Origin: Bradyrhizobium sp. ARR65
GTDB taxonomy: Bacteria > Pseudomonadota > Alphaproteobacteria > Rhizobiales > Xanthobacteraceae
Reading direction: 5' to 3'
NCBI RefSeq assembly: GCF_000472385.1
Contig: NZ_AWZU01000002.1
Location: 310,001-374,000 of the forward strand
DNA length: 64,000 nucleotides
Part shown: one piece after another, positions 9,098 through 18,879 of the stretch
Layout: the number at the start of each line of letters is the position of its first letter
Numbering within the stretch: position 1 is the first letter of the stretch
Notes under the pieces: generated by a model
Database searches by the model: none
The model's input: the letters and a program-made list of their open reading frames with translations, nothing else
Told to the model about the DNA's origin: nothing
Program-made: the position numbers and the translations under genes

Positions 9098-10642
9098 TTG
9101 GATCGAATTTTTGACCTCGCAATCATTGGCGGCGGGATCAACGGCTGCGGCATCGCGCGCGACGCGGCGGGCCGCGGAAATACTGTCTTCCTCTGCGAAA
9201 TGAATGATCTGGCGAGTGGGACGTCGTCCTGGTCGACCAAGCTCGTGCATGGTGGCCTGCGCTATCTCGAATATTATGAGTTTCGCCTGGTCCGCGAGGC
9301 GCTGATCGAGCGCGAAATCCTCTGGCAGATCGCCCCGCACATCATCCGCCCGTTGCGATTCGTGCTGCCGCACCAGGCCGGCCTGCGTCCGGCCTGGCTG
9401 CTCCGGCTCGGCCTCTTCCTTTACGATCATATCGGCGGGCGCGTGCTGCTGCCGCCGACGCGCTCGGTCGATCTCACCAAGGATGCGGTCGGCCGCCCCC
9501 TGGTTCCCGGCCGCTATAGCCGCGGCTTCGAATATTCCGACTGCTTTGTCGACGACGCGCGGCTGGTGGTGCTCTCGGCGCGCGATGCCGCCGATCGCGG
9601 TGCCGAGATCCGCACGCGGACGCGTGCGACCGACATCCGTCAGCAGGACGGCATCTGGCAGGTCATGGTCGAAAGCACGCGCGACGGCGCACGGTCGACC
9701 ATTCGTGCCCGCACGCTGGTCAATGCCGGAGGTCCGTGGGTGGAGGAGGTGCTGGCGCGAGGGGCCGGTGTCAATGCACGCGCCAAGGTGCGGCTGGTGC
9801 AGGGCTCGCATATCGTGATCAAGAAGCTCTACGAGCACGACCGCGCCTATATCTTCCAGAACGCCGACGGCCGCATCGTCTTCACTATTCCCTATCAGGA
9901 CGATTTCACCTTGATCGGCACCACCGATCGCGACTATGACGGCGATCCTGCCAAGGTGAAGGCGACTGCCGAGGAGATCAAATATCTTTGCGACGCCGTC
10001 AGCGAATATCTAGCGAAGCCGGTCACGCCGGCGGACGTCGTCTGGAGTTATGCTGGCGTGCGTCCGCTCTATGACGACGGCGCGAGCGAAGCCAAGGCCG
10101 CGACCCGCGACTATGTGTTCGAGCTCGACACGCCGGGCGGTGCGCCGCTGCTCTCCATCTACGGCGGCAAGATCACGACCTATCGGCGGCTTGCCGAGGA
10201 GGCGCTGGAGCGGCTCGATCCTTACCTGCGCAGCGCCAAGGCGCGCGAAGGCTGGACCGCCAAATCGCCGCTGCCCGGCGGCGACATGGATGTCTCCGCG
10301 GTGCCGGCGCTGACCGCGGAGCTCATGCGCAACTATCCATTCCTCACGCGCGACCACGCGAGCCGGCTCGCTCACGCCTATGGCACGCGCGCAGCGCGCT
10401 TGCTAGACAATGCCAAATCGGCCGATGATCTCGGCGTGTCCTTCGGCGCCACGCTGACCGAAAGCGAGGTCCGATATCTGATGGCCGCCGAATGGGCGAT
10501 GACCGCCGAGGACATCGTCTGGCGGAGGTCCAAGCTGGGCCTGCGGATGTCCGCCGAAGAAATCGCTGCGCTTGACGACTGGATCGCCGCCAACAGCGCG
10601 CGTGAGGCAACGCCCCTGCTCGAAGCGGGAGGGCGGTCATGA
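9098..10642 (+). CDS. glpD: Glycerol-3-phosphate dehydrogenase (aerobic, FAD)
   Basis: This 514-residue enzyme oxidises glycerol-3-phosphate to dihydroxyacetone phosphate and passes electrons to quinone at the inner membrane. The FAD-binding motif IIGGGINGCGIARDAAGRG is at residues 8-26, followed by TSSWSTKLVHGGLRYLE. The C-terminal domain holds IYGGKITTYRRLAEEAL and a helical cap. The frame is open from 8996, but TTG at 9098, seven bases after GGGGGAAG, gives the family's usual N-terminus; the earlier ATG would start inside the operator-like cluster. It overlaps glpS by ATGA and is the first gene of the transporter operon. Confidence 0.9.
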   Translation: MDRIFDLAIIGGGINGCGIARDAAGRGNTVFLCEMNDLASGTSSWSTKLVHGGLRYLEYYEFRLVREALIEREILWQIAPHIIRPLRFVLPHQAGLRPAWLLRLGLFLYDHIGGRVLLPPTRSVDLTKDAVGRPLVPGRYSRGFEYSDCFVDDARLVVLSARDAADRGAEIRTRTRATDIRQQDGIWQVMVESTRDGARSTIRARTLVNAGGPWVEEVLARGAGVNARAKVRLVQGSHIVIKKLYEHDRAYIFQNADGRIVFTIPYQDDFTLIGTTDRDYDGDPAKVKATAEEIKYLCDAVSEYLAKPVTPADVVWSYAGVRPLYDDGASEAKAATRDYVFELDTPGGAPLLSIYGGKITTYRRLAEEALERLDPYLRSAKAREGWTAKSPLPGGDMDVSAVPALTAELMRNYPFLTRDHASRLAHAYGTRAARLLDNAKSADDLGVSFGATLTESEVRYLMAAEWAMTAEDIVWRRSKLGLRMSAEEIAALDDWIAANSAREATPLLEAGGRS

Positions 10643-11730
10643 GCGTCACGCTCGACCATGTGACGCGCACCGTCGATGGGCTGCCGACCATTCGCGATGT
10701 CTCGCTGACGTTGGAGAAAGGGACGCTCGCCGTCCTGCTCGGCCCGACGCTGTCGGGCAAGACCTCGATCATGCGGCTGCTGGCAGGGCTGGACAAGCCG
10801 ACCACCGGCCGCGTGCTGGTCCATGGCAAGGACGTCACCGGCATCGATGTGCGCAGGCGCTCGGTCGCCATGGTCTATCAGCAGTTCATCAATTATCCCT
10901 CGCTGACCGTCTATGAAAACATCGCCTCGCCGCTGCGCGTGCAGGGCAAGCCGCGCGAGGAAATCGAAAAACGCGTGCGCGAGGCCGCAAGGCTGCTGCG
11001 GCTCGAGCCTTTCCTTAACCGCACGCCGCTGCAGCTCTCGGGCGGCCAGCAGCAGCGCACCGCGATTGCGCGCGCTTTGGTGAAGGGCGCCGATCTCGTG
11101 CTGCTTGACGAGCCGCTCGCCAATCTCGACTACAAGCTGCGCGAAGAGCTGCGGGCGGAACTGCCGCGCATCTTCGAGGCATCGGGCGCGATCTTCGTCT
11201 ATGCGACCACGGAGCCCTCGGAAGCGCTGCTGCTCGGCGGACGCACGGTGTGCATGTGGGAGGGCAAGGCGCTGCAGATCGGCGAGACGCCGAAAGTATA
11301 CCGCCATCCCGAAACGTTGCGCGTTGCGCAGGTGTTCTCCGATCCGCCGCTCAACGTGGTCGGCATCGAAAAGAGGAACGGCTCGGTGCGCTATGCCGGT
11401 GGGGTCGAGGCGCCGGCCTCCGGGCTTTATGCGAGGCTTTCCGACGGCACTTACCGCGTCGGTTTTCGTGCCCATCAATTGGAGATCGGCAAGGGCATTC
11501 CAGGGCGTCACGCTTTTCCGGCGACCGTCTCGGTGACGGAAATCACCGGTTCAGAGAGCTTTGTGCACCTGACCCGCGATTCCGTGAACTGGGTCGCGGT
11601 GCTGCACGGTGTGCACAAGTTCGAGCCTGGGCAAACGCTCGATGCGGTGCTCGATCCCGACAACATCTTCGTCTTCGACGGGGCCGATCGCCTGGTCGCA
11701 TCTCCCGCCTCCAGATGGGGAGATGCCTGA
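10639..11730 (+). CDS. glpS: Glycerol ABC transporter ATP-binding subunit GlpS
   Basis: This 363-residue importer ATPase has an N-terminal nucleotide-binding domain (1-235) and a C-terminal regulatory OB-like part. Walker A is GPTLSGKT (35-42), the Q-loop is near Gln81-82, the signature LSGGQ is at 133-137 and Walker B is LVLLDE (153-158). At the H-loop, where YVTHDQTEA is expected, it has YATTEPSEA, with Thr191 in place of the switch histidine. Gene order and family match GlpS of the rhizobial glycerol importer. It overlaps glpD and glpT. A role in importing glycerol-3-phosphate or another polyol is not excluded. Confidence 0.85.
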   Translation: MSVTLDHVTRTVDGLPTIRDVSLTLEKGTLAVLLGPTLSGKTSIMRLLAGLDKPTTGRVLVHGKDVTGIDVRRRSVAMVYQQFINYPSLTVYENIASPLRVQGKPREEIEKRVREAARLLRLEPFLNRTPLQLSGGQQQRTAIARALVKGADLVLLDEPLANLDYKLREELRAELPRIFEASGAIFVYATTEPSEALLLGGRTVCMWEGKALQIGETPKVYRHPETLRVAQVFSDPPLNVVGIEKRNGSVRYAGGVEAPASGLYARLSDGTYRVGFRAHQLEIGKGIPGRHAFPATVSVTEITGSESFVHLTRDSVNWVAVLHGVHKFEPGQTLDAVLDPDNIFVFDGADRLVASPASRWGDA

Positions 11731-12814
11731 TGGCCCGCATCGACCTCGTCGATCTCGCGCATTCCTATCACGGCAACAGCACGGACACCGAAAGTTACGC
11801 GCTGAAGCCGATCTCGATGACCTGGCGGCAGGGCGGCGCCTATGCGCTGCTCGGCCCGTCCGGCTGCGGCAAGACCACGCTGCTCAACCTGATCTCCGGC
11901 ATCATCACGCCCTCGCGTGGAAAAATCCTGTTCGACGGCAAGGATGTGACGCTGCTCTCGACGCAGAAGCGCAACATCGCGCAGGTGTTCCAGTTTCCGG
12001 TCATCTACGACACCATGACGGTCGGGCAGAACCTGGCCTTTCCGCTGAAAAATCGCGGCGTGCAAAGGCGCGAGATCGACGCGCGGGTCTCCGAGATTGC
12101 GCATCTGCTCGATCTCACGCCCGACCTGCATCGCAAGGCGACGCGGCTGACTCCGGACGCCAAACAGAAGATCTCGCTCGGCCGCGGCCTGGTGCGCTCC
12201 GACGTTGCCGCGGTGCTGTTTGACGAGCCGCTGACGGTGATCGATCCCGAGCTGAAATGGCAGCTCCGCTCCAAGCTGAAAAAGCTCCACCGCGAGCTCG
12301 ATCTCACCATGATCTATGTCACCCACGACCAGACCGAGGCGTTGACCTTCGCCGACACCGTCGTGGTGATGCATGACGGACGGGTGGTGCAGAGCGGCTC
12401 GCCGGCGGAATTGTTCGAAAAGCCGGCGCACACGTTCGTCGGCTATTTCATCGGTTCGCCCGGCATGAACATCATGTCGGCCGAGGTGAGGGGACGCGAG
12501 GCGCGGATCGACGGGCACGTGATTTCCCTCAAGCGCAACTACGACGGGCTGCCGACAGGAGCGAAGATCGAAATCGGCGTGCGTCCGGAATTCGTCGACA
12601 TCGCGCCACCGTCGCCCGGCCTGCTCTCGGCCCAGATCGAACGTATCGACGACCTCGGCCGCATGCGCTTCGCCCGCGTGCGGGTCGGCGACGTGAAATT
12701 CGCTGCGCGCGTGCGCGAAAGCTTTTCTAGCCTCGACGGCCGGTGCGGCCTGATCTTCGATGCCGCGCATGTGCATGTCTATGCCGACAGCCGGCTGGTC
12801 GAGGGAGCGCCGTA

Positions 12815-12815
<1 letters not shown>
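11730..12815 (+). CDS. glpT: Glycerol ABC transporter ATP-binding subunit GlpT
   Basis: This second 361-residue ATPase is the partner of GlpS and is unrelated to the E. coli GlpT antiporter. Walker A is GPSGCGKT (42-49), the Q-loop Gln is 88, Walker B is AVLFDE (161-166) and the H-loop histidine is His199 in YVTHDQTEA. The signature expected as LSGGQKQR reads LTPDAKQK (140-147), so SGGQ is lost. This defect complements the one in GlpS. ATG 11730 overlaps the glpS stop by one base; the longer frame from 11250 lies inside glpS and is not the gene. Confidence 0.85.
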
Positions 12816-13716
<901 letters not shown>

Positions 13717-13717
<1 letters not shown>

Positions 13718-14523
13718 TGCATTCGATTCCCGGCCGCCGCATCATCATCTCGGTGTTCCTGGTCTTCCTGCTGTTGCCGATCTACTGGCTCGTCAACATG
13801 AGCTTCAAGACCAACAACGAGATCGTCTCGACCATGACGCTGTGGCCGCAGCATCCGACGATCCAGCATTACGTGCGCATTTTCAGCGACGAAAGCTGGT
13901 ACTCCGGCTACATCAACTCGCTGAAATACGTCATCATCAACACCATCATCTCGATCTCGGTCGCGCTGCCGGCGGCCTATGCCTTCTCGCGCTACCGCTT
14001 TCTCGGCGACAAGCACCTGTTCTTCTGGCTGCTCTCGAACCGCATGGCGCCGGCCGCGGTCTATGCATTGCCGTTCTTCAATCTCTATTCGGCGATCGGC
14101 CTGTTCGATACGCCCTGGGCGGTGGCGCTGGCGCACTGCATTTTCAATGTGCCGCTCGCGGTGTGGATTCTCGAAGGTTTCGTGTCCGGCGTGCCGCGCG
14201 AGATCGACGAGACCGCGTTCCTCGACGGTTATTCGTTCCCGCGCTTCTTCGTGAAGATCCTGATGCCCCTGATCGCCAGCGGCATCGGGGTGGCCGCCTT
14301 CTTCTGCTTCATGTTCTCCTGGGTCGAACTCTTGCTCGCGCGCACGCTGACGTCGGTGAATGCAAAACCGATCTCGGCGGTGATGACACGCACTGTCTCC
14401 GCCGCCGGCATGGATTGGGGCCTGCTCTCGGCGGCGGGCGTTCTGACCATCATCCCCGGCGCGCTGGTGATCTGGTTCGTCCGCAACTACATCGCGCGCG
14501 GCTTCGCGCTCGGGCGCGTCTAA
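13717..14523 (+). CDS. glpQ: Glycerol ABC transporter permease GlpQ
   Basis: This 268-residue permease is of the MalG type, with about six membrane segments and an EAA loop near PREIDETAFLDGYSFPRFFVKILMP. It starts at ATG 13717, one base into the glpP stop and eight bases after AGGAGGGA; GTG 13714 is possible but less well placed. It pairs with GlpP in the inner membrane. This is not the glycerophosphodiesterase that bears the same symbol in enteric bacteria. Confidence 0.84.
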
Positions 14524-14532
14524 GGAGGCATC

Positions 14533-14862
14533 ATGGACAGCATCGCATGGATGGCCTGGACGCTGCCGACTGCGATCTTCTTCACGATGATCGCGCTGAT
14601 GCTCGCGATCATGACTTGGCTCGCCATCGCCTATCCGGAAGTCGAGCGCGTCGGAGTGCTGCGCATTCCGACCACGCGCGGCGACCGTCTGTTTGTTTCA
14701 TTGATTGTCACCGCGGTCGTGCATCTGCTGTGGATCGGCCTCATCGGCACCGACACCATCGCGACGCTGCCGATCGGTGAAGAAGGAATTGAAATCTCGA
14801 GCCTGTGGCTCGCGCCCGTGATTTCGTTGGGTTTGGCCGTGGTCATTTTCCGCACGGCCTGA
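14533..14862 (+). CDS. glpU: Small membrane protein GlpU of the glycerol transporter locus (DUF2160)
   Basis: This 109-residue protein has membrane segments near residues 9-33, 54-74 and 86-106. Its strong ribosome site AAGGAGGCATC directly precedes the ATG. It sits between glpQ and glpV exactly where GlpU is found in rhizobial glycerol operons, and the sequence fits the DUF2160 family. Its biochemical role is not established; a small extra transporter subunit is the natural guess. Confidence 0.8.
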   Translation: MDSIAWMAWTLPTAIFFTMIALMLAIMTWLAIAYPEVERVGVLRIPTTRGDRLFVSLIVTAVVHLLWIGLIGTDTIATLPIGEEGIEISSLWLAPVISLGLAVVIFRTA

Positions 14863-14937
14863 GCCTTTCGAGATAAGAGCAGATCCGGGGATCAACTCGG
14901 GCCTGATTTAAGTCTGTCGCTGCAACGGAGGAACAAC

Positions 14938-16734
14938 ATGCGACACCTAGAACGAAGCAAGGGGCCTTTGTCGAGGTCCCGGATGTTGATGATGACGAGC
15001 GCGTTCGCGCTGATGGCGGTCTCGGCCGCGGTCACCGCCCCCGCTTACGCCGACGAAGCTGCGGCCAAGAAGTGGATCGACAGCGAATTCCAGCCTTCGA
15101 CGCTGTCGAAGGACGACCAGATGAAGGAGATGGAGTGGTTCATCAAGGCCGCTGCACCCTTCAAGGGGATGGAGATCAATGTCGTCTCCGAAACGCTGAC
15201 GGTGCACGAATATGAATCGCGCACGCTGGCGAAAGCGTTCGAGGAAATCACCGGCATCAAGGTCAAGCACGACATCATCCAGGAAGGTGACGTCGTCGAG
15301 AAGATCCAGACCCAGATGCAGTCCGGCAAGAACGTCTATGACGGCTGGATCAACGACTCCGATTTCATTGGTACCCATTTCCGCTACGGCCAGGCTGTCG
15401 ACCTCACCGACTGGATGAAGGGCGATGGCAAGGACGTCACCGATCCGATGCTTGACGTCGATGACTTCATCGGCAAGTCGTTCACCACGGCGCCGAACGG
15501 CCATCTCTATCAGCTCCCCGACCAGCAATTCGCGAACCTCTATTGGTTCCGCTACGACTGGTTCACCAACCCTGAGTACAAGGCCAAGTTCAAGGCCAAG
15601 TACGGCTATGACCTCGGCGTGCCCGTGAACTGGTCGGCCTATGAGGACATCGCTGATTTCTTCACCAACGACATCAAGGAAATCAACGGCGTCAAGGTCT
15701 ATGGCCACATGGACTACGGCAAGAAGGACCCATCGCTCGGCTGGCGCTTCACCGACGCCTGGCTGTCGATGGCCGGCAACGGCGACAAGGGTCTGCCGAA
15801 CGGCTTGCCGGTCGACGAATGGGGCATCCGCATGGAAGGTTGCCGTCCAGTCGGCTCCTCGGTCGAGCGCGGCGGCGACGTCAACGGCCCCGCGGCGGTC
15901 TACTCGATCGTCAAATATCTCGACTGGCTGAAGAAGTATGCCCCGCCGCAGGCGCAAGGCATGACGTTCTCCGAAGCGGGCCCGGTGCCGGCGCAGGGCA
16001 ACATCGCCCAGCAGATCTTCTGGTACACGGCTTTCACCGCGGACATGGTGAAGCCCGGCCTGTCGGTCATGAACGCCGACGGTACGCCGAAGTGGCGCAT
16101 GGCCCCCTCGCCGCACGGCGCGTACTGGAAAGAGGGCATGAAGCTCGGCTACCAGGACGTGGGCTCGGCGACGCTGCTCAAGTCCACGCCGGCTGACCGC
16201 CGCAAGGCGGCCTGGCTCTACCTGCAGTTCATCGTCTCCAAGACTGTGTCTCTGAAGAAGAGCCATGTCGGTCTCACCTTCATCCGTGAATCCGACATCT
16301 GGGATAAGTCCTTTACGGAACGTGCGCCGAAGCTCGGCGGCCTGATCGAGTTCTATCGCTCGCCTGCGCGCGTACAGTGGACCCCGACCGGGAACAACGT
16401 CCCCGACTATCCGAAGCTCGCGCAGTTGTGGTGGCAGAACATCGGCGATGCCGCGTCCGGTGCGAAGACGCCGCAACAGGCGATGGATTCGCTTGCGGCC
16501 GCGCAGGACTCGGTGCTCGAGCGTCTGGAGAAGTCGGGCGTGCAGGGCGCCTGCGGACCGAAGCTCAACAAGAAGGAGACGGCTGAGTATTGGTTCAACA
16601 AGTCGGCCAAGGACGGCAACATCGCGCCGCAGCGCAAGCTCGCCAACGAGAAGCCGAAGGGCGAAACCATCGACTACGACACCTTGATCAAGTCGTGGCC
16701 GGCCTCTCCCCCGAAGCGCGCTTCGGCCAACTGA
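14938..16734 (+). CDS. glpV: Glycerol ABC transporter substrate-binding protein GlpV
   Basis: This 598-residue protein starts with an export signal (MLMMTSAFALMAVSAAVTAPAYA, cleavage near residue 38) and is much longer than the common 420-residue sugar-binding proteins. The mature part has a periplasmic binding fold (KGMEINVVSETLTVHEYESRTL, DGWINDSDFIG, LYQLPDQQFANLYWFRYDW). It delivers substrate to GlpPQ. AACGGAGGAACAAC precedes the ATG. It is the last gene of the operon, with a hairpin terminator 104 bases downstream. No glycerol kinase gene follows. Confidence 0.85.
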   Translation: MRHLERSKGPLSRSRMLMMTSAFALMAVSAAVTAPAYADEAAAKKWIDSEFQPSTLSKDDQMKEMEWFIKAAAPFKGMEINVVSETLTVHEYESRTLAKAFEEITGIKVKHDIIQEGDVVEKIQTQMQSGKNVYDGWINDSDFIGTHFRYGQAVDLTDWMKGDGKDVTDPMLDVDDFIGKSFTTAPNGHLYQLPDQQFANLYWFRYDWFTNPEYKAKFKAKYGYDLGVPVNWSAYEDIADFFTNDIKEINGVKVYGHMDYGKKDPSLGWRFTDAWLSMAGNGDKGLPNGLPVDEWGIRMEGCRPVGSSVERGGDVNGPAAVYSIVKYLDWLKKYAPPQAQGMTFSEAGPVPAQGNIAQQIFWYTAFTADMVKPGLSVMNADGTPKWRMAPSPHGAYWKEGMKLGYQDVGSATLLKSTPADRRKAAWLYLQFIVSKTVSLKKSHVGLTFIRESDIWDKSFTERAPKLGGLIEFYRSPARVQWTPTGNNVPDYPKLAQLWWQNIGDAASGAKTPQQAMDSLAAAQDSVLERLEKSGVQGACGPKLNKKETAEYWFNKSAKDGNIAPQRKLANEKPKGETIDYDTLIKSWPASPPKRASAN

Positions 16735-17101
16735 GGCACTCGCTCCGCTGTCATCGTCCGCGAAAGCGGACGATCCAGTCACCGGGCTCGCCGAAGCCGA
16801 GACCCGGTGGCGGGGTGTGACGAGTGGAGAAAACCAGGGCCGGGAGCAATCCCGGCCTTTTGCCTGCGTATTCCATTGCGACCATCTCGCCTCGGCTTCA
16901 CTTCATTGGTCTATAAGAGATGTTACTCTATCTCCTCATCGTGAGGAGCTTGCCGAAGCAAGCGTCTCGAAGGATGAGGCCGAGAAGCTGCGAGCGGGGC
17001 TCATGGTTCTCCCGGCGATGCGCAGCATCGTCCGGAGACGGCGCATACGCGCCTCCTCACCATGAGGAGCTAACGCGCAAGGCGGGCAGAGGGAGTTCCT
17101 A
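16735..17101. repeat. Intergenic repeats after the glycerol operon
   Basis: Three elements are visible. Bases 16754-16773 form a perfect hairpin TCGTCCGC-GAAA-GCGGACGA. The rho-independent terminator at 16838-16861 is listed separately. Bases 16933-17072 are a longer element bounded by CCTCATCGTGAGGAG and CCTCACCATGAGGAG; an inverted relative lies at 28370-28495. No gene can be supported here. Confidence 0.65.
16838..16861 (+). terminator. Rho-independent terminator of the glp operon
   Basis: A perfect eight-base stem GGCCGGGA / TCCCGGCC encloses a GCAA tetraloop and is followed by TTTT. It stands about 100 bases after the glpV stop, in the right orientation to end the glpD-glpV transcript. 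Confidence 0.75.
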
Positions 17102-17815
17102 ATGCGCATCATCTTCCGTTGCGATCCGAAGCTTGCGGATCATCTGCCGCGGCCGGTGCCGGCGCGCAGCGCGTTGCCCGACTGGCTGCGCGAGATGCCG
17201 GCCAATGCCCCCTCCGAGCTCCACGGGCGTGATATTCGCACGCTCAAGCAATGCCCGCCCTTTGTCGACGCTATGGCCTACGGCGTGATGATCCTTCTGC
17301 CTTGCGACATCACGGTCGAGCGCGGCGCGTTTTCATGGGACTGGGATATTCCGGAGCCAGCGACCGAGGGGCATCCGCGCGCGCCGCTGAGTTTTCATGT
17401 CGCGGCGCAATTTGCCGGCGCGCCGTTCGCCAAAAGCCGACAGGCGGCGCTGAAATTCAATAGTTTCTGGACAATCGAGCTGGAGGAAGGCTGGTCGCTG
17501 TTCGCGACCCATCCGGTCAATCGCGACGATCTGCCGTTCCGCCTGGTGTCGGGCCTGGTGGACGCCGATCGATTTCACGATGGCGGCATCAATTTCCCGG
17601 CCGTGTGGACCAGATCCGATTTTTGCGGCGTGCTGCCGAAGGGCACACCGGTCGCGCAATGCTTTGCGGTGCGGCGCGACAATCCTCAACTCGTGTTCGA
17701 GAGCTTTGATGAGGCGCACCAGAAGGCTTATGCGCAGACGGTAGCCGAGGTGCTTGCCAAACCCGGCGTCTATCGCAAGCGCTTTCGCGCCCGGCGTGGC
17801 CGGCTAACCATTTAG
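17102..17815 (+). CDS. Conserved-type hypothetical protein, 237 residues
   Basis: ATG 17102 follows GGGAGTTCCTA and opens 237 codons. The protein is soluble-looking, with no signal or membrane segment, and is rich in aromatic and proline turns: RIIFRCDPKLADHLPRPVPA, LPDWLREMPA, FSWDWDIPEP, FWTIELEEGWSLF, then LPKGTPVAQCFAVRRD and a basic tail. Its mid and late motifs resemble uncharacterised proteins with a jelly-roll-like core. I do not recognise a function, and neighbours give no hint: it lies alone between repeat regions. Confidence 0.7.
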   Translation: MRIIFRCDPKLADHLPRPVPARSALPDWLREMPANAPSELHGRDIRTLKQCPPFVDAMAYGVMILLPCDITVERGAFSWDWDIPEPATEGHPRAPLSFHVAAQFAGAPFAKSRQAALKFNSFWTIELEEGWSLFATHPVNRDDLPFRLVSGLVDADRFHDGGINFPAVWTRSDFCGVLPKGTPVAQCFAVRRDNPQLVFESFDEAHQKAYAQTVAEVLAKPGVYRKRFRARRGRLTI

Positions 17816-17862
17816 TGTCCGCCGATCAGGTGCAGAGCCGAACGAGCGCTTTCAATCAGGCC

Positions 17863-17906
17863 CGTCATTGCGAGGAGCGAAAGCTTCGCTTGCGCTCGCA
17901 ATGACG
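17863..17906. repeat. Short palindromic repeat GTCATTGCGAGG...CGCAATGACG
   Basis: GTCATTGCGAGGAGCGAAAGC is followed by GCTTGCGCTCGCAATGAC, an imperfect hairpin. It lies between converging genes and could act as a bidirectional transcript end. It is a different sequence class from the XhoI-core repeats. Confidence 0.6.
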
Positions 17907-17928
17907 CCGGAGGTCGGGCTCGACTCGC

Positions 17929-18747
17929 TCAGCTCGGCGACTGCTCTAGTGTCCGCCGCAGATCGGATTCATCCAGCCACAGCCGGCCGTGCGAGGCCGA
18001 GGTCAGCGCCATCGCGATCGCGCCGAACATCTCCGGACGCAGGCGATAGGCTTGCGCATAGGCGGTCATCGCGCCATCGGGATCACCGGACTCCTGCAGC
18101 ACGATGCCGAGATTGAGCGCCGCTTCCGCGTGATCGGGCTTGACGGCGAGCGCCTTGCGGTAGGCGCCTTCCGCCGCGTAGTACTCGCGCCGGTCCTGGC
18201 GGACGAGGCCGAGATCGAACCACACCGAAGCCGGCGCCTCGTCTGTCGCCGCGCGCTCGAGATAGGATGCGGCCACCGCGAGATCGCCATCCTCGAAGGC
18301 GAACCGCCCGAGCCGCGCCGCGGCCTCCTGGTGCTGCGGAATGACCTTCAGGATCGCGCTCCACGCCTCGCGCGCCTGCGTCCGGAAGCCGGCCTGGTCG
18401 AGCGTGCGCGCTTTCTCCACGAACATCTCGCGCTGCGGCTGAAGCGCGATCGCGCGATCGAGATGCGCCAGCGCACTTGCGAAATCGCCCGCACTGCGTG
18501 CGATGCGGCCGGCAAGCAGCCGCGCCGCGGCACTATCGGGTCGCTTGGCAAGGCTCGCCTCGATGTGCCGGCGCGCCGCGGTAGCGTCGTTCTGCGCGAA
18601 CAGCACCGCAGCCAGCAAATGACTGAGCATGGGCTCGCCGGGGTGACGAGAGAGGCCTTCTTCGCAAAGCTTGCGAGCTTCCTCGGCGCGGCCCGCGTTG
18701 AACGCGGCGGTGGCACGGCGGACGATGTCCTCGGCGGTACTTTTCAT
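17929..18747 (-). CDS. Tetratricopeptide-repeat protein
   Basis: This 272-residue all-helical protein has at least five TPR-like units, recognisable by RRATAAFNAGRAEEARKLCEEGL, LLAGRIARSAGDFASALAHLDRAIAL, YLERAA and KALAVKPDHAEAALNLGIVLQESGDPDGAMTAYAQAY. TPR units mediate protein contacts; no catalytic domain or signal is present. It faces away from an Old Yellow Enzyme gene, with a repeat between. The partner cannot be inferred. Confidence 0.8.
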   Translation of the reverse strand: MKSTAEDIVRRATAAFNAGRAEEARKLCEEGLSRHPGEPMLSHLLAAVLFAQNDATAARRHIEASLAKRPDSAAARLLAGRIARSAGDFASALAHLDRAIALQPQREMFVEKARTLDQAGFRTQAREAWSAILKVIPQHQEAAARLGRFAFEDGDLAVAASYLERAATDEAPASVWFDLGLVRQDRREYYAAEGAYRKALAVKPDHAEAALNLGIVLQESGDPDGAMTAYAQAYRLRPEMFGAIAMALTSASHGRLWLDESDLRRTLEQSPS

Positions 18748-18779
18748 GCCGGGAAGAATAGAGCAGAAAGTTATGGGCT

Positions 18780-18860
18780 GTCATTCCGGGGCGATGCCAA
18801 GCATCGAACCCGGAATCTCGAGATTCCGGGTCTGGTGCTTGCGCACCAGCCCGGAATGAC
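18780..18860. repeat. Palindromic repeat, XhoI-core family, copy 2
   Basis: It starts GTCATTCCGGGGCGATGC and ends CCGGAATGAC, with CCCGGAATCTCGAGATTCCGGG in the middle. It lies between the TPR gene and the Old Yellow Enzyme gene, which read in the same direction, so it sits in the untranslated stretch of that transcript. Confidence 0.85.
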
Positions 18861-18879
18861 AGTGTGGGGCAGATCTTCG

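Noticed and set aside
14947..16782. 611-residue open frame on the minus strand across glpV
   Set aside because: It is antisense to a clear substrate-binding protein; GC-rich codon bias opens this frame, and the product has no recognisable domain.
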